A DNA stretch of 64,000 nt from Polytrichum commune (lineage: Eukaryota; Streptophyta; Polytrichopsida; Polytrichales; Polytrichaceae): positions 17,422,001-17,486,000 of the forward strand of contig OX485803.1 of NCBI GenBank assembly GCA_950295325.1, read 5' to 3'. Shown in pieces: positions 49,613 to 61,386 of this stretch (its first letter is position 1; every line of letters starts with the position of its first letter). Position numbers and translations under genes: made by a program. The notes beneath the pieces are model-generated. The model saw only the letters and a program-made list of their open reading frames with translations. It was not told the origin of the DNA and searched no databases.

Positions 49613-52600
49613 ATAGATTGATGACAACTCTTCATATGAATTTCAAAAAGAAAAATGAATTTTGCCAATGTTCATTTACATGACCTTGGGAACTTTGCAA
49701 CTCTTTTTTCTTCTCAAAAAACTGATAATATAAATTCTTATGTTCCTATGTATCTACTATAATTGCTCATGACTACATGTTTGCCAACCAGCGACAAAAG
49801 CAATGACATGTTCAATATTGAAGGAAGAGGGGAGGGGGGGGGGGGGGGGTTAAGGATGAAATCTTCCCCCCAAAATCCTACGGGAGAGACCATATGTGTA
49901 GAGCCCTCATGTTATCTAGGCCATGAAACTTAATTGCCACTCCACTGGAAACGCGCCCGCCATGCCTGTTTGCATCCACCATATGGGGGACGATGAAGGT
50001 CTCATCCAACACACCTCACTGCCACCAAACCCTTTAAACATAAAGGTAAGCCACACTACATTGTTGGGACAAATCACTATATTTGGTAATCAGAGACTTT
50101 TTCATGATTTTGAGACTACTTAAGGATGTGGTTTTCAAATAATGAACAAGAAAAACACAAAATATATTCAACATGACTTAAGAAAGTGATTTGCATGCGC
50201 GGCACTAACCAGCTTGGCACAAATACATGTCATCTTAATAAGAAATTGAACTAGATATTAAACCATTTGGATTTATTTTGAGACTTTCCACAGTCTCTAA
50301 TTAACGAATATAGTGATACAATGTTATGTCTCACAATTACGCCTCATGAGTCGTGTAAAGTAATATAGCCATAGAGTATACTATGTAGAATGAAACAAGT
50401 CATACACTCCATGTGGTTGACTCATTCCACAATGTGAAACGTGAAAACCTCATCACCATTTGCTTTTACACCTACTCTCGGGTCCCATATTTTGTCACGC
50501 ATGAGTAAAATGTGACCCGGCCAAAAGACTTTTGCTCCCAAACCCACCCCACCATAATTGTTGAGCCGAGCCTTCATATTCTCCACAATTGGGAGTCAAC
50601 ATAAGCATCTTTTATATGATAAATATGTTGATAGATGTCCCAAGGATGTGAGGAACTTATCAAAGCTATGCCCAAAGATGTTGATTCACTCACAAGTTTC
50701 TCCTTCCCAATTCTCAACGATGGAACAATGCTAGGTTCTCAAAGGAATATTCCCAAGGGTGTTCAAGTGTGCCTCCTACTACACTAATTGTTGTATTTAG
50801 TGTCACCAATTCTATTTGTCTTGCTCAATAGTATTTGTAAACCGATTGTGTAGTGTCACCAACACACATCGTAAACTTAGCATGATTCGCCATTCCTTGT
50901 GAACATGTGGGCGTTATAGGTTTACAATGTTACAAATAGTGTCACTTACTAAGAGAATTGTCATCCGAATTTCAATCATCCATGACATTACATAATCGGT
51001 AGGATGCGGAATACCAAACTTCGTCTTAATGATTGGCATTTGGATTAACTAAAAGTACATCGGGATGACAATTTCGAAACTTGTTCATCAAAAGTGTCAT
51101 TAGAAAAGTTACCCCAATGACATAAAACACCATATGACTCTAGATGATACAATATTTGGTGTAGTAACTAATAACATCCCTCCATCTCCATGCAAAACCC
51201 ACCATAACCTCCATCCATTGTAGTCGAGTAGATGTTACTTTGATTGGAGTGCACTAAGTAGATGGATATTTACGCAAGCAAAAGGGAGAGTGATGAGTCA
51301 TGCATGTGGAGTTTTTAGGAAAGAGTGGGTATTGAGGAAATGACGTGAGAAAGTAGTAGTACCTCTCTATCAAACTCCATTTGTGAATTAAAAGATCTCC
51401 AACTCTATTTTTGTCTCTAGTGTTCTACCTCTATTCCATCCCCACATGTCAATGTGTGGATGTTCCATGGTTTGGAGATGGACCAAAAAGACATTTTGTC
51501 TCTTGCTATCTCTCTCTCGTGCATAAAGGTAGCAATGCACCACTCCAAGGTTAGGAGGATTCGACCTTTAGACACCTAATTATATTACTTATGATTGGTA
51601 GTGGGGGCCACACTATCCTTGAGGACACTTCAACCTCCCCCTACAAGCTTTTTGGGGGAGGTAGATTCGGGCAAGGGCAGCCCCCAAAAAGAAATCGAGA
51701 TTTTTTGGACCCAACCGTAAACTTCTACCATTTTTTCTCCAATACACTAAAACTTAGATACAAGTAAAAAAATATTTGTATATGTGGGAAAATCAGATTG
51801 GGTGATATATATATATATATATATATTATTTTTTCAAATGTAATTTTGTTGGGTGTGTGTGTGTGTGTGTATGAAGGTTAAGTATAGAAAATTGTATGTA
51901 CTATGGTTGGGGCGATCAATACGGAATTGGTACCAAGGCAACTTGATTTGTAAAACGGCATTATAAATCCACAATCCTCCTTCTTTTCAAGAGGTGGACA
52001 CGAAGGAGGTTATTTGGAGGTATTAGAAATACAAGGTCCCACATGCTCTTTGGACCTAAATTGTGTATGTAAAAATTAGGAGTATATAGGGTTACAATCA
52101 TAAGGCTCCCTCCTCTTTACAATATGTGTACAACAAATAAATAAAAGTAAATAGGGCTCCTCATTTTTGGTGACTTTATAAAATCATTTTGAAAGTTTCA
52201 AGGGTATTTTACTTTATGGCAAAACTTGAGAGGTGCCACCAAAGTAGTTTCGGCCTAGTGTCTCCAAAAAGACAATCATCCATATCCCTAATTGTCAATC
52301 TAGCCATCTTAGCCTTTGAAATGCCCGCCTCGATGTGGTGTGAACGAAATACATATAGTGCACCCCCCGTGGGTGGACATATGGATGTGATATGGACTTA
52401 CTTTCCATTCATCTACTCTCCATCCAAAATCCCAAATGTGAAGGAATTTCTCATATTTGCCACTTCCAATACTTGTGTCAACGACCTAAAAAACAACGAC
52501 GGAGCGAACCCCCTTTAGGCTTCTGTTCCAAGGTTGAACAAAGGTTAAGAAATTTTTGAGTTTGATGTTATTTAGGAAATACACAAGTGGTGAGAGGAGT

Positions 52601-53364
52601 AAGGATTGCTTAGATATGGATGTGCACATGGGTGGCAAAGAAAATGAGAAAGATTCTTAGGTTACATAAAGAGGGAAATAGGTCAGTGCCTAAAACTCAA
52701 AGAAGCCGTCCAAGACTTTTATGTTACACTCACACAAGGAGCAGTCATGGAATTTCAACCTCAGGTTGAAGTCCATTCTTTACAGTTAACTTTTTTGAAC
52801 CTTAAAGGTCAAATGGCGGTTTTCTAAAATTGAGATGATTTACACCGAACAACTTTTGTTCCTCAAATGTTGTTTTGATATATATTAGGAATCAATTAAA
52901 GATTACATCCATATGATTGAAAAGTTCAAATTCATCTTCAAAAATGCAATTAAGTTAATGCATAAGATTTTGATTGTAAATCCGTAAAAGTTTGATAGCA
53001 AGATATTTGTTTAATTCTCATATTTAAATATAGGACACGTAATTTGAAATAGAGAGAAGAGTTACTACATAGAAGGTATGTGTGCCTTAAGTGATCACTT
53101 GTCTTATATAGTGCCATATTTTGGGGTTTAAGGCCGTTATACCTCTTTATGTGGGAAATATACCAACTCGACAATTTTGCTTACATGTGATTCATAAGAG
53201 GTTGGCATATGACTTATTTCCAATACATAGTTTTTTTTTTCATTTAATATTCGCAATCTTGGTGGGTGACGCACCACAAAGGTGTTGGGGTTTAGCATAA
53301 GGGAGGAATGAATCAATGGATTGGCGAGGTGGTAGCTTTCTATTTCTCATATAATAGGGGGCTC
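49613..53364. other. Intergenic, no gene seen
   Basis: The stretch is mostly AT-rich and non-coding. It contains a G homopolymer near 49837-49849, an (AT)n run at 51807-51826 and a (GT)n run at 51853-51870. The frame at 52189-52518 is open for 109 codons, but its peptide shows no recognisable motif and no splice support. Confidence 0.5.
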
Positions 53365-53640
53365 CCTAAATACCCCCGACGAGCGTTGCAGCTGTCAGGC
53401 TCGGAGGCCAGGTTCGGTGGGGTTCATTTTTCTGGCCCTCCCCATTTTGGCCCCTTGGGGAATTTTTTTGGTTTTTTTTTGCTAAATTTGGGTCCTACGG
53501 CCCCAAATTACTCTAGGAAGCCCCCTATGAGATTAAGTAAGGCCCCACCCAATTAAAAAAATAGGGGGCAAGTTTTACCCCAACCCTGCCACCCCCTCCC
53601 GAACCTAGCCTCCGAGCCACGCTCGATGGGGGTTTTTAGG
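53365..53640. repeat. 276-bp GC-rich MITE with terminal inverted repeats
   Basis: The left end 'cctaaatacccccgacgagc' and the right end, reverse-complemented, 'cctaaaaacccccatcgagc' match well. After a small indel the inner parts continue with ggctcggaggc(c/t)aggttcgg on both sides, for about 45-50 bp of inverted repeat. The middle holds a 'ttggtttttttttt' tract. It is non-coding and the target duplication is unclear. Confidence 0.7.
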
Positions 53641-53939
53641 CAGATCCATATGATAGGCCCTTGATTACAAGCCTTGCCATATGAAGGTGAGTTGTGCCTA
53701 ATTCAATTACTCATCTTAAATGGACCATTTAATAAGAAAGATAATCTTCATTGTCTGACAACGGATAAGATATTCATATTGTCTCCAAAAACTACAAGGA
53801 GAATGGCTTCATATGCTAATTATCTTTTAATCGTCTCACATGCTAATTACAGGTTATATATCCTACTAATGAGAAGTAGGTGCAAAGCTACAAGTGTCCA
53901 TTTGAGGCCCACATGCCTTACAATTCAAGAAGAGTGACC

Positions 53940-55167
53940 ATATAAGGCCCACGTGTGGGAGCACACGAACACCAAAAGTTCCGGATAGGCGTTTTTCAAT
54001 GCCTAATCCGGTCTGTCCGGATGATCCGAGTATCGTCCAGGGATTCTGTGAAGTGCAGGATGTCAGGGACACACTTTTCCTGCTTGAAAGTCGACCACCG
54101 GCCGGATCGGCTTTCCGGATCCGGATAGTCCTTTGGAAGTCCTTGTTCCGGGACTTGCCTTCCGGATTGAACCTCTCTAATTAGGTGTTACTCCTACATG
54201 CATCTTTCCTCAATACCTTCCTTCCTACTTCCTACCTCCATTTATGATTGGGGTTCATCCGGTGAAGACGTCCCTATATGGTCAGAATCCGGATTTCTCT
54301 CACAACTAGTCCGGATCGGCCTAATCTTTCCTGGCAGGTCACACAGAGAATCCGGATGGTTCCCGGAACTACAACGATAGAAAGGTCAATATTCGGCCGG
54401 AGATCTGTTAATCCGGGATAAGTGGGCGATCCGTGCCACTTTCCGGATGGCCCCGCCCAGGACCCGTGAGACCTCTTCAGAAGATCGGATGGCGTAAGTC
54501 TAGCACCTCCCTGATCTTACCCAGTCCTAACGACGGCTATCTCACATGGACGTTACCCAGGCACCCGGAATGATGAGGTTTCCCTCCCACTACACGCCGG
54601 AAATGCTCCCCGGACCGGAAACCTAACCGTTCCGGTTTCTCTCCTCCTTCCGACAGATCAATCCGGCTACAACGAACTTAGGCTCAACTAAGTCTGAAAT
54701 AACTGGGCGATCCGTACCACTTTCCGGATTGCCCCGCCTAGGACCCGTGAGACCTCTTCAGAAGATCGGATGGCGTAAGTCCGGCACCTCCTTGATCTTA
54801 CCCAGTCCTAACGACGGCTATCTCACATAGGCGTTACCCAAACATCCGGAATAATGAGGTTTCCTTCCCACTACACTCAAAAAGGAGCCATAGTACTGTA
54901 GTCGGATCCGATCCAGGTTTCCTCTCCTTTGTCCTATCCGTACTTCCTATTCATCCATTCCCTCTAGATCTGCAACATTCTCCTAACAGTCCGTGCACAA
55001 AACAAGTCATAATAGATGGAGAACTAGAGCTTTATTGAGTAGGAAGCGACAAAATACAACATCGGAGAAGAGAACCCTTCTCAAGCTCCTTATTCAACCT
55101 TAAGTAGAGGCTTGCAATCCCTAACTAATGGTGGCGGCCTAGGCACGTAAAAAACCCCGGGCAGCGG
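53940..55167 (-). mobile_element. Internal region of an LTR-type element with a 172-bp direct repeat
   Basis: The composition changes abruptly at about 53940: CCGGA words become frequent and GC content rises. The segment 54424-54595 is repeated at 54705-54876 with about 92% identity ('gggcgatccgt.ccactttccg', 'agaagatcggatggcgtaag'). The right edge (minus-strand start) is ccgctgcccgggg at 55167-55155, which matches the 3' part of the primer-binding-site-like word seen at 56540. No long frame is open here. I read it as a truncated non-coding interior of a retroelement. Confidence 0.4.
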
Positions 55168-56108
55168 TGTCGTAGTGTAAATACGTACATTATTTACATG
55201 TGTACGTATTTTGTGTTTCATGGTGATTCCTTCATTTGGAGATGAAGGAGGAAAGTAAAAGGGAGTAGAATTAGATTACCTTTTTGTTACTCATAGTTAT
55301 TCTTAGTAACTTTTAGTTTATCTTTTTTATTCTTATCTATCTTTTTACTCTTAGTTTACTTTTATTACCCTTTTAGCCTTATTTCTAGTTTTATCCTTAG
55401 TTTATCTTTAGACCAATAGATAATTAGAAATCACGTGATGAGGATAAGAGGAGGATTTGAGGCCTTATCTCATATATGTGGTTGAGGAGAAGAGAGTGGG
55501 GAGAGACAAGTTTTTGTTGTTGTTGAAAGCTCGACGGTTGTTGTGTGTTTTTTTTTTAGAAGAAAACTTGAAATAAAATATGCAATTGAGTTTTCATGTG
55601 ATTGTTTTATCTTGAGTGTTTACATGCTTGAAGGAGAGTGAGCGAAAACAAAGTTGTGCTAGTTTGAGTGGAGGGAAGTTTGCTAGCTCTTGCATAGAAA
55701 GAGCTGTGTCGCGGCCCACATTTTCGTAAAATCTTAAGTAACCTTGTTTTAAGTTTAAAGAATAGGTTTGACCAAGGAAAACATTATAAGTAGAGTACTT
55801 TATAGGTAGATTGTTAGGTAGGTTATTTAGAATTGAGAAGAAAAATTAAAATCCTTAAAGTAGTTAAAAACATCAAATTAAGTTAGTGTTAGGAATTCCG
55901 TTTCCGAGGCGAAACGGAATTCCTAACACTAACTTAATTTGATGTTTTTAACTACTTTAAGAATTTTAATTTTTCTTCTCAATTCTAAATAACCTACCTA
56001 ACAATCTACCTATAAAGTACTCTACTTATAATGTTTTCCTTGGTCAAACCTATTCTTTAAACTTAAAACAATGTTACTTAAGATTTTACGAAAATGCGGG
56101 CCGCGACA
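55168..56108 (-). mobile_element. LTR-like segment carrying a large palindrome
   Basis: On the minus strand it starts TGTCGCGGCCCGCATTTTC (56108) and ends CTACGACA (55168), giving TGTCG..CGACA termini like many Gypsy-type LTRs. A purine run, aaaaaggggtga, precedes the start, as a polypurine tract would, and a primer-binding-like word follows the end. Its first 198 nt are repeated in inverted orientation directly inside (see the palindrome entry). The LTR assignment is inference from the ends; a second full copy with matching interior was not found. Confidence 0.4.
55707..56108. repeat. Near-perfect palindrome, two 198-nt arms with a 6-nt centre
   Basis: Arm 55707-55904 and arm 55911-56108 are reverse complements without any indel; by eye I count three mismatches (near 55718, 55748 and 55856), so identity is about 98.5%. 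The centre is cgaggc at 55905-55910. Both outer ends carry the TGTCGCGGCCC word that also starts the LTR-like segment at 58127. The RNA of either strand would form a hairpin of nearly 200 bp. The high identity means the structure is young. Confidence 0.95.
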
Positions 56109-56565
56109 TCACCCCTTTTTCAATTGGGAGCGTCCCCGCGAGCATATAGAATCCTAAACCTTAGTATTGGTTCTAATGCTCTTAGGAGGTGGAAAGCAAC
56201 CGTCCTTCTCAATTCTCTCAATTTCTTACAAAACCTCTTGGTCCTCTCAACGCCTCTTAATCCCTCTCATCTCTCAATTCCTCACAAAACCTCTTGGTCC
56301 CTGTTGCAATCTCAGTCCCCCTCAAGCCTCTTAAATTCTCTCACAACTTGTTGCAAACCTTAGTCCCTCTCAGTTTCCTCTCTCTGCTGTCAGATACCTC
56401 TCTGTTTCTCTGTCCGGTCCACCCTCACACAGTAGTCGCCTCCCCGTACAGCAGCCGCCTCCTCGCACAAATGAGAGAGGGTTTCCTCCCTCTCCCGGCT
56501 TTTATAGGGAGCGGGCTTATTTTCGCGCTGTCTGGTCTCCCTCGGGCAGCGGCGCCAAAATCACA

Positions 56566-58127
56566 TGTCGTAGCACGGTGGTGACGTATTCATTAAATTA
56601 ACCTGATAAATGCATAAAACGTCACAGCCGCGCCAAGTTCGTTCCCACGAAGAACCTGCGGTTGTTCACAACACAGAAGGAGGAAATCTTTCACTAACAC
56701 ACACACAAAAAACACCAGAAACTAAAATAACACAAATCGGATTAAGAAATCCAGGATATTACGGAAAGTATGGCACGGATATTTCCGCCTTTCCGGTAGT
56801 GGACCGAGGTAGGGAACACAACACAGGGTATGGACAAGTTCCCACCCTAGAGTAGTAACAACAATAGACTCAGCGTCCTGAATCCATAGTAGAACAACTA
56901 TATACACTCGATTCTAAGATTTCTTATTACGGGTCATGACTTCCGGGATAAGGTTTCCACGATAGAGGTAGCGGATCTTACCTGTATTTCCACTATCCGC
57001 TAGATTTTCGACCGTGTCACAAGGACCATAATTCTAGTATTTTAGGCTAGAATGCTCAGAGAGACTTGGTAGTTGTTCATCAGGATTTCACCCTTTGGGT
57101 TGATTTCTTAGGGTTGTCTCTCTATCTCCATTTCCTCCTTCTAACTACTACTCCCTTAGACTGGTGTTATGATGGGGACAGGCCTCCCTCGGGAAGGTGT
57201 CCCACTCAGGTATCCGACACGTGCCACCCCCTTTGACGGGGGAAAAGATGGAGGAAGTTTTGGGTCTACAAAATCAGCTTGATCCGATTTCCATGATGGC
57301 ACAGTTTCCACTATACCACACACGGAAACCGAATCCTCCCTCGAGAAAGGTGGAGACACAACATCTTCGCTCCTGTCCTTACAATGGATAGCTTGTGTTG
57401 TTCCACAGGTCACACAGGATAGGACCTAAGGTCTATTGATTTCCGTGACGGCGGGACTAACATAGGGATGGGGCTACCACGCCTACCATCCGCGGTGGGA
57501 ACCAAACGCCAGTCGCGGCAGGTGCATGAGTGTTCTAGACCAGTCTGTTACTGTTGATCGGTGTGATCCACCTCCAGGTCACGGCAAGCGGAAGGCGTAA
57601 ATCAGAACTCTCCCCCTACTTTTGGACAGGTTTATCCACTGCTGCTCATTGTCGGTCCCTAGTTGGACGGAGTAAGTGGGGAAGAACCTACCGTGTGTGT
57701 GGAACTTCCCTTGCCCAACAACCCCACGGTGGGGGTTCTTTCCCCTTGCTCGGCCAATCCTTTCCTCCTTTCCGCGCTTACGATTCCTCCGCCCATCACC
57801 TGCTCACACAGGGGCGTTTCAACCACACGCACCTCGGGGTATTATTGTCCCCATGTCCTATCACGGAAGACTAACCTAACCAACCTACACAGTGATAGGG
57901 AATGGCAGAAAACTCGGAAACCTCAAGTAGGGGAAGGAGAGACCGCTTGCATTACACATGTACTCAAGACTCAACTCAAACCGAAGGTGAAGTAAAGTAT
58001 AAGGTCCAAATTGAACAAAAGAACATTTGCATTGCAAAATGATGAGGAAAACACCGAAGTGCTCCCTCTTAAACCAAACTAACATCCACATGCTATGGTT
58101 TCCATGCTGAAAATGCGGGCCGCGACA
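56566..58127 (-). mobile_element. Second LTR-like segment with the same terminal words
   Basis: On the minus strand it begins TGTCGCGGCCCGCATTTTC at 58127 and ends CTACGACA at 56566, followed eight bases later by TGGCGCCGCTGCCCGAGG (56557-56540). That word resembles the TGGCGCCG-type primer-binding site of plant Tat/Ogre-like Gypsy elements. A TATA-like CTATAAAAGCC lies at about 56507-56497, and GAGAGG-rich leader-like sequence continues to 56120. Apart from its ends it is not similar to the segment at 55168-56108, so the two may come from different families. The frames inside are not supported as genes. Confidence 0.35.
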
Positions 58128-58505
58128 AGCTGAGACTTCGACCGTTCACAAAAAGACGGACAAGTCTTTGTTGGCAACAATCCTTTGAGAGAGTAAGACT
58201 TATTGATAGATTTGTTTTGTAAAGATTTGAAAGATTGAGGAAGTTTTGAGGACAATTGAAAATTCGACGGTCCGACGAGCGAAACCAATTGCAGCCAGAA
58301 GCCCCGTGCTTTTCTAAAGCGGACCCCTCTCTCCACGACAGCGGGAAATCCGGAAACGCGTCCTTCGTAAAATTTCCGGATCTCGATCCGCTTTTCGCGC
58401 TGACAAAAATTTGAATTTACAATTTTGCCAAAAACTTAAAAGGGTTATCCTTAATCCTACCTGCCTAATCCTGATCTTCCGAATGCTAATCTACCTAAGC
58501 CTAAT

Positions 58506-60593
58506 CTAAGTGGTGCGATGTTTCTTCGAAGCCGTCCCTTCCTTGGATTGACTCGCGGGCCCGCTGATGGCGGAAGAGCCTCCCCCGGGGGTCAAAAGTC
58601 GTCGCTCCTGCAGCCTCGTAAATACCCTCCTCATATTTGGGGAGGGGGCGACCTCTTCTTCAGAATCGTCTGCCGCGGCCGGATCCTCTCCCGATCCGTC
58701 ACCTAATCCGGATCGCGCTGCACCGGAAACATTCTTCTCCTTCCGGGACCTCTGGCCAGGTGAGGGGTCACTTCCGGTGGCCCGCTCCCTGTTCCGGCCA
58801 CATGAGACGGAAGTCGTCCGGGGATCCCTGGCGGACATTGCATGTGAGGGTGGAGGAGCCCACGGCTCCACGATCATACAATCGAGAGCGGGGGTTGGTG
58901 AAACCTGCGACATCGGTGCCTTACCCCTATCCGGTGTCCTCATCCTTTCCGGAGTTTTGGCCCTCTCCGGCGTTTGGGACCGCCTTGACGCTCTATCCTG
59001 ACCCGGATTTGGTGATTGTCCCCGTCCGGACCTAGCTGACCGTTCTGTACTCTACCGTCGAACTAGGGATGAGCAGGGCCGTTCCGGAACAGGGGTCTTC
59101 TCTCGATCCGGAACTCTTCCGGATTCCGGTGGCTGGGAAGTTCCGGCTAGCTGACTAGGCCCCGCACCCGCCTGAGAGGACGGTACTAATTCCACCTCCC
59201 CTATAGCCTCGTACAGAGTGCCTGTCGGAGATTCGGGTGGACCCGGATAGAGCATCTGCCTCGGGGTACCACCTGGCAGCAGCTTCTGGATCTCCTTGAA
59301 CAGATCCTTCATCGAGTGGGAGTACTTTACCAAGATTGGGAGCGTTTTATGGGCGGAAGACGGATCCGCTGATTCCATCAGTTGGTCGTAGAGGTGTGCC
59401 TTGTTGACGATTTCTCCCGGATGGCCCACCAATTTCCGGACCCGACTCAGAACCACAACTTGTTCCACCTGGTACTTCCGGATTTCTTCGCTCTTCTGGG
59501 CGAGCTCGCGGGTCATAGCGGCCACCCGTGCCTTCTCCGTCTCCAGGGTCTCCACCTGTTTCCGGTCTGTCCGCTTGGCCAACTCCCGGAGGATATTTCC
59601 GGGTCCACAATTGCCTAGGGCCCTATTCACTCCCCGAGGGATGTGCTCCATCCGGAAGTATTGGTTCTGGAGCTCCGTCAACTCATCCCGGACGCGCTTA
59701 AAGGGGGCTTTCGGAAACTCAAAGGTGGAGAGGTTGATGTCCTTCCAGGGAATTTCCCGGCTGGGTCCTGCTTCCTGTCGGGGCGGTGGCGAGGCGGGTT
59801 TCCGGACCTTCGGAGGAGACGAAACCGGAGGTGGTTCCGGAACCACTGTGTCGCTCGAGTCCTTTGTTCCGGTATCCGCAACTTCGACTTCCGGACCGAT
59901 CTTGTACACCACCTCATCTTACGCTATTGTTAGCATGTCCTCCTCCGCTTCGTTGATGCAGCCGTGGTGCTGGTAGAGGTGGAGGATGTAGGGGGAAAGA
60001 ATGGAGGGTTTCCGGCCAATGTGGGGGATGGATTTCTCCACATACTCCTGAATTAATCTACCCCAATTTACAGGCCGAACTCCGGACATGGCCCCGAACA
60101 GGGTGTTGGCCATGGTAATGCTGAGCCGCTTGGGCTTTTCCGGACTAAGGATGGAGAGAATGAATTTGATGACTCTCCTCTCTCTAAGGTTCCGGCAATT
60201 CCTGGGATGGAATACGTCCTTCGGATCCGGGTCCGTTCGGAATTTCCCTACGTAAAAATTATCCCGGCGGCTAGCCCAGCCCTCGCCCTTTCCTTTCGGA
60301 AATCCGTAAACCCCAGCCCATACCTCCGACGTCCATTTCTCCGGCTCCTGCCTCATTGTCCGAATCCACTGATTGCCTCTCTCAAACATGAATTCCCTCA
60401 ATGTGGCCTCCGCCCGGAGATTCCAGGGTTTGGCGAGTAATCCTTCGCAACCCATCCGACTAAGGTCCTCTATGAGCTCCTTCAGCTCGGAATCTCTCTT
60501 CGGGGTGGCCGGCGATACCGGTTTCACGGGAATTGGGACCTGCTCCCTCTCATCTTCCTCTCGCGCTTCCGGCATTGTGCTTCGCACCCTCAA
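58506..60593 (-). pseudogene. Transposon-type ORF ('putative plant transposon protein' domain), broken by two stops
   Basis: One frame on the minus strand runs 696 codons from 60593 to 58506, interrupted only by TAA at 59919-59921 and TAG at 59052-59054. The N-terminal third (MCEGLLAKPWNLRAEATLRE, then RPVNWGRLIQEYVEKS) resembles the plant transposon-protein domain carried by some large retroelements. The middle part is helical with heptads (REIPWKDINLSTFEF, then RKQVETLETEKARVAAMTRE). The C-terminal part is a disordered S/P/R/E-rich tail (SEEEVAPSPNMRRVFTRLQE). GC content and CCGGA words are far above the rest of the window, which fits a recent insertion. No protease, reverse transcriptase or integrase is nearby, so it is gag-like or accessory at best. 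Confidence 0.65.
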
Positions 60594-61386
60594 TCCTCTA
60601 ACAATCCCTGGCTTCTTCCCTCCAGAGTTCTATCCGCTAACCACTAAGGAATCCCAGCAAACCAACTGCTGGTGACTCAAAAAATAGCTCACCACTCGTT
60701 CTCTCGACAATGCCGCTCGCACAAATGGCTCGGAGAAGGAGAAAAATGTCTTTAAGTACTCTCTCCCTCTTCCTCTAACGGGCATGGGTCCGTAACCGTT
60801 TCCTCCGTAACGGGCGTTGCTAGGGCATGAGCGTAGATTTTCTGAATTTCGAGCGGAGACTTTTTATTTTTAGTAATAAAATTTCCAAAAATAAAACATT
60901 ATTATTATTAATGGTATATTTCTCAGAATATCCAAATATTTGAGCCTTATGGCCGTGGAATTTAGTACCCATAACCGTGCAAAATGGGCTTGACATATGG
61001 AAAAAATTTATATGTGACTGAGTTTTGGAGGAAATAGCTGACTTCATTGAAGAGAACTACAAGGGCACATGTTCACGGAAGAGCACAAGTGAAGGACAAG
61101 TACAAGTGATTCATAAATTTAACATAGCGAAAAAATTATATATATTTATATTTATATATATATTTATATTTATATATACGTATTCACTAAATTGTGAAAT
61201 TACATAGAGTGACGTGTGTCATACACGTTTATGAAAAAGAACATATATATGAGACTAATAAATAAAGCTGATTACTCTAAACTGTAGCATGGGCTAAGAT
61301 CCCCCTTTCAAGAATTGTTTTCACCTCCAAGAAACTGAGGGTAGGCGCATGCATGAAGAGGTCATGGTCGGCCTCTAGTTTGCAGA
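60594..61386. other. Non-coding gap with an AT-rich microsatellite
   Basis: The left part (to about 60820) continues the CCGGA/CpG-rich composition and is probably the leader of the broken transposon frame. The composition then falls to AT-rich. A (TA/TTTA)n tract lies at 61137-61180. No gene seen. Confidence 0.5.

Noticed and set aside
52189-52518. Plus-strand frame of 109 codons
   Set aside because: No recognisable motif, no splice signals, and repeat-like surroundings; likely chance.
57554-57995. Plus-strand frames of 106-110 codons
   Set aside because: They lie in the LTR-like segment, overlap each other in several frames and show only low-complexity P/S/R-rich sequence.
59401-59976. 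Plus-strand open frame of 191 codons
   Set aside because: It overlaps the transposon reading frame on the minus strand, which has clear domain structure; long antisense frames are expected in GC-rich DNA.
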